In this document: piece after piece, positions 16,247 to 17,797 of the stretch
Numbering within the stretch: the first letter of the stretch is position 1
How the letters are laid out: every line of letters starts with the position of its first letter
DNA from: Flavobacteriaceae bacterium
Lineage (GTDB): Bacteria > Bacteroidota > Bacteroidia > Flavobacteriales > Flavobacteriaceae
Reading direction: 5' to 3'
Length of the DNA stretch: 17,797 nucleotides
Assembly: GCA_003533785.1 (NCBI GenBank)
Contig: DQCR01000001.1
Location: 976 to 18,772 of the forward strand
Program-made: the position numbers and the translations under genes
Notes under the pieces: model-generated
What the model saw: the letters and a program-made list of their open reading frames with translations, nothing else
Database searches by the model: none
Told to the model about the DNA's origin: nothing

Positions 16247-17082
16247 TGATTTTTCATCATATTGAATTCCGCAAGCATCTCGTTGTACAGTTCCTTGTTG
16301 GATTTGTCAACTTCAGTAAAAACAACATCTTCAAAATGACTCGGGTTGTGTGTGTAGATAGACCACTCTTGATTGGTATATTCAAGGGCTGTTAAATTCT
16401 CTACCCAGTCTCCAGAGTTGAGGTAAGTAATGGTTTTGTTTTGGAGCGTATAGTCTTCGATATTGGGATGGTGGATGTGTCCGCAAACCACGTATTTATA
16501 GTTATTGGAGGCAGCAATTTCTACAGCAATTTTCTCAAAACGATTGATGTATTTAACAGCCCCTTTCACACTGTTTTTGATCGTTTTGGAGAGTGACATT
16601 TTATTTTTACCGATCTTCTCTAATACAGCATTGATAAAACTATTGATCAAAATCAGTGCATCATAGCCTACACCCCCAAGGCGAGTAAGCCATTTGGAAT
16701 ATTGCATGGTAACATCAAAAACGTCTCCGTGAAAGAACCACGCTTTTTCACCATCAAGATTCAGGACAACTTTGTTGCAAACGGTGAAGTTTCCAACCTC
16801 GAACCCCTTGAATTTGCGAAGCATTTCATCATGGTTACCAGTGACATAGTGAATTTCCTTTCCCTCCACAACCCACTTGAGGAGGTATTTTATCACTTTC
16901 ATGTGGGACTTGGGCCAATAGCGTTTGTTGAACTGCCAGATATCAATGATGTCTCCATTCAGAATAACAATCTTGGGATCTATAGACTTCAAATAGCGAA
17001 GCAAATCTTTGGCTTGGCAGCCGTAAGTACCCAGATGTATATCGGATATAACCACGAGCTCAATAGCTCTATTATTTCCCAT
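16243..17082 (-). CDS. Metallophosphoesterase, UDP-2,3-diacylglucosamine diphosphatase-like
   Basis: 279 aa, a calcineurin-like phosphoesterase with all dimetal motifs: DIHLG (D14, H16), NGDIID (D44), GNHDEM (N83, H84), HGD (118-120) and GHIHHP (H202, H204), followed by NSGDWVEN (222-229). Bacteroidota homologues of this kind are usually named UDP-2,3-diacylglucosamine diphosphatase (LpxH-like, lipid A synthesis). Classical LpxH has GNRD where this protein has GNHD and is about 240 aa, so true LpxH function is uncertain. The coupled glycosyltransferase suggests a joint role in glycolipid or cell-surface glycan assembly, for example dephosphorylating a lipid-linked or nucleotide-linked intermediate. 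It has no signal peptide. It is the first gene of the pair; a TATTTTG box lies 23 bp before the ATG. Confidence 0.87.
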   Translation of the reverse strand: MGNNRAIELVVISDIHLGTYGCQAKDLLRYLKSIDPKIVILNGDIIDIWQFNKRYWPKSHMKVIKYLLKWVVEGKEIHYVTGNHDEMLRKFKGFEVGNFTVCNKVVLNLDGEKAWFFHGDVFDVTMQYSKWLTRLGGVGYDALILINSFINAVLEKIGKNKMSLSKTIKNSVKGAVKYINRFEKIAVEIAASNNYKYVVCGHIHHPNIEDYTLQNKTITYLNSGDWVENLTALEYTNQEWSIYTHNPSHFEDVVFTEVDKSNKELYNEMLAEFNMMKNQ

Positions 17083-17104
17083 TCTTTGTATTTTTCTAAA
17101 GTGA

Positions 17105-17111
17105 CAAAATA
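17105..17111 (-). promoter_or_regulatory. Possible -7 box (TATTTTG) of the phosphoesterase-glycosyltransferase operon
   Basis: The minus strand reads TATTTTG 23 bp before the ATG at 17082. It is the third copy of this heptamer at a similar distance from a start codon in this window. No matching -33 element is seen. Confidence 0.28.
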
Positions 17112-17205
17112 ATTGCTTGTAGCAGATTAATTTAATGGGAAGCTATTTCTAAATTAATGTAAACAGTGCTAGGGAAGCTTTACAATAGGGTAACTTTTCG
17201 GGAAG

Positions 17206-17229
17206 AAAAAACCCTCCACTCGGGAGGGT
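17206..17229 (-). terminator. Terminator of the third NTF2-like lipoprotein gene
   Basis: Perfect 7-bp arms ACCCTCC (17211-17217) and GGAGGGT (17223-17229) with a 5-nt loop, followed on the minus strand by T (17210-17206). It lies 5 bp past the lipoprotein stop codon. Confidence 0.87.
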
Positions 17230-17234
17230 GAATT

Positions 17235-17797
17235 TTATTTCTTTTGACTCAAATAACTTTCTATTTGATCTTGGATTGAACTGGGGTCGAACCATTCATT
17301 GAGCACTACTACTTTTCCATCTTCATTGAATTGTTGAATAGCATAAAATTTTAGGTGAAAAGGGGCTCCTGTTTCTATATGATTTCCAGACCAAACCCCA
17401 TATATTCGAACTCCATTGGGAGAAGAATTCGTCTCTCCAATATCAGAAAAAAATGAGCCTCCCCAATAAGCTCCTTCTCCTCCAATAATAGCTCCTCCTG
17501 GTTCAAAAGATAGGTTTTCAAAATTATCCATATAGTTTTTTGCGGCTAACATCAATTCTTCTTTTCCAAGAATTTCATTATTGTTCCAATTTGGGGGACT
17601 CCACTTGAGGGAATCAGCATACAATTCCGAAAACAAGTCTAAATCTTTATTGACTACCCCACCTACGTGGTGTTTTTCAAATGCTTTCCAATTTCTTTCA
17701 AAGGTTGTCTTGTCGGTATCGGATACCATGGAGCTTTTTACAGATTCAGCACAGGACACCAGTGAGATGATAGTAAAGACTATAAAAAATAAAAAAA
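17235..17797 (-). CDS. NTF2-like lipoprotein (third copy; start beyond the right edge)
   Basis: At least 187 aa. A GTG at 17759 can start the frame, but the frame stays open to the window edge and the added codons read FLFFIVFTIISLVSC, a lipoprotein signal peptide with lipobox LVSC. The true start therefore lies just outside the window. The mature part matches the copy at 12976: LYADSLKWSPPNW, LGKEELM and QFNEDGKVVVLNEWFDP line up with FYSEETQFNPPAF, LNKTELM and RFNEEHKITEVDEYLD. A glycine-rich insert (GGAIIGGEGAYWGGSFF) makes the middle longer. The function is unknown; NTF2-like folds bind or transform small molecules. It should be anchored in the periplasm or outer membrane. A terminator follows at once, so it does not continue into the phosphoesterase gene. 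Confidence 0.8.
   Translation of the reverse strand, partial: FLFFIVFTIISLVSCAESVKSSMVSDTDKTTFERNWKAFEKHHVGGVVNKDLDLFSELYADSLKWSPPNWNNNEILGKEELMLAAKNYMDNFENLSFEPGGAIIGGEGAYWGGSFFSDIGETNSSPNGVRIYGVWSGNHIETGAPFHLKFYAIQQFNEDGKVVVLNEWFDPSSIQDQIESYLSQKK

Overview
The window looks like chromosomal DNA from a member of the Bacteroidota, most likely a flavobacterium; genus cannot be told. The clues are AT-rich spacers without Shine-Dalgarno sequences, signal peptides ending before AQ or SQ, many small lipoproteins, terminators built on CCCTCC/GGAGGG stems, TATTTTG/TAAATTTG boxes shortly upstream of several start codons, and families typical of this phylum (DPP III-type M49 peptidase, DUF819, LamG-type surface protein, NTF2-like lipoproteins). 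I find 18 protein genes, two cut by the window edges. No rRNA, tRNA, CRISPR array, insertion sequence or phage gene was found.

Left part, 1-4315. A partial surface or secreted protein leaves the left edge. Next comes a tight four-gene operon on the minus strand, in transcription order: a GntP-family permease (4234-2918), a RidA-type deaminase (2914-2438), a D-serine dehydratase/D-threonine aldolase-fold PLP enzyme (2441-1332) and an M19 dipeptidase (1328-261). Gaps are 3 bp or a 4-bp ATGA overlap. Together they read as uptake and breakdown of D-amino acids and dipeptides containing them: the E. coli D-serine permease DsdX belongs to the GntP family, and RidA removes the enamine/imine released by serine/threonine dehydratases.

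Middle, 4321-9236. An NTF2-like lipoprotein gene lies divergent to katG (catalase-peroxidase, all signature residues present). A perfect 7-1-7 palindrome sits between them. katG converges on a lipoprotein M49 peptidase gene, and the two share a bidirectional terminator.

9376-13473. A minus-strand run holds a secreted histidine-phosphatase-like protein, a secreted protein of unknown function, a DUF819 membrane protein and a second secreted protein that is a paralogue of the first unknown. A terminator-like hairpin stands only 15 bp before the DUF819 start codon, so the four genes may form one operon with a partial internal terminator. Each paralogue also seems to contain two copies of one motif. 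This is the least understood part of the window and the best candidate for something new. Another NTF2-like lipoprotein gene follows.

Right part, 13662-17797. A creatininase-family amidohydrolase gene (plus strand) converges on a cupin gene whose 5' end looks damaged. After 359 bp without a gene come a GT-B glycosyltransferase and a metallophosphoesterase overlapping by 4 bp, probably acting together in envelope glycolipid or polysaccharide metabolism. A third NTF2-like lipoprotein gene runs off the right edge.
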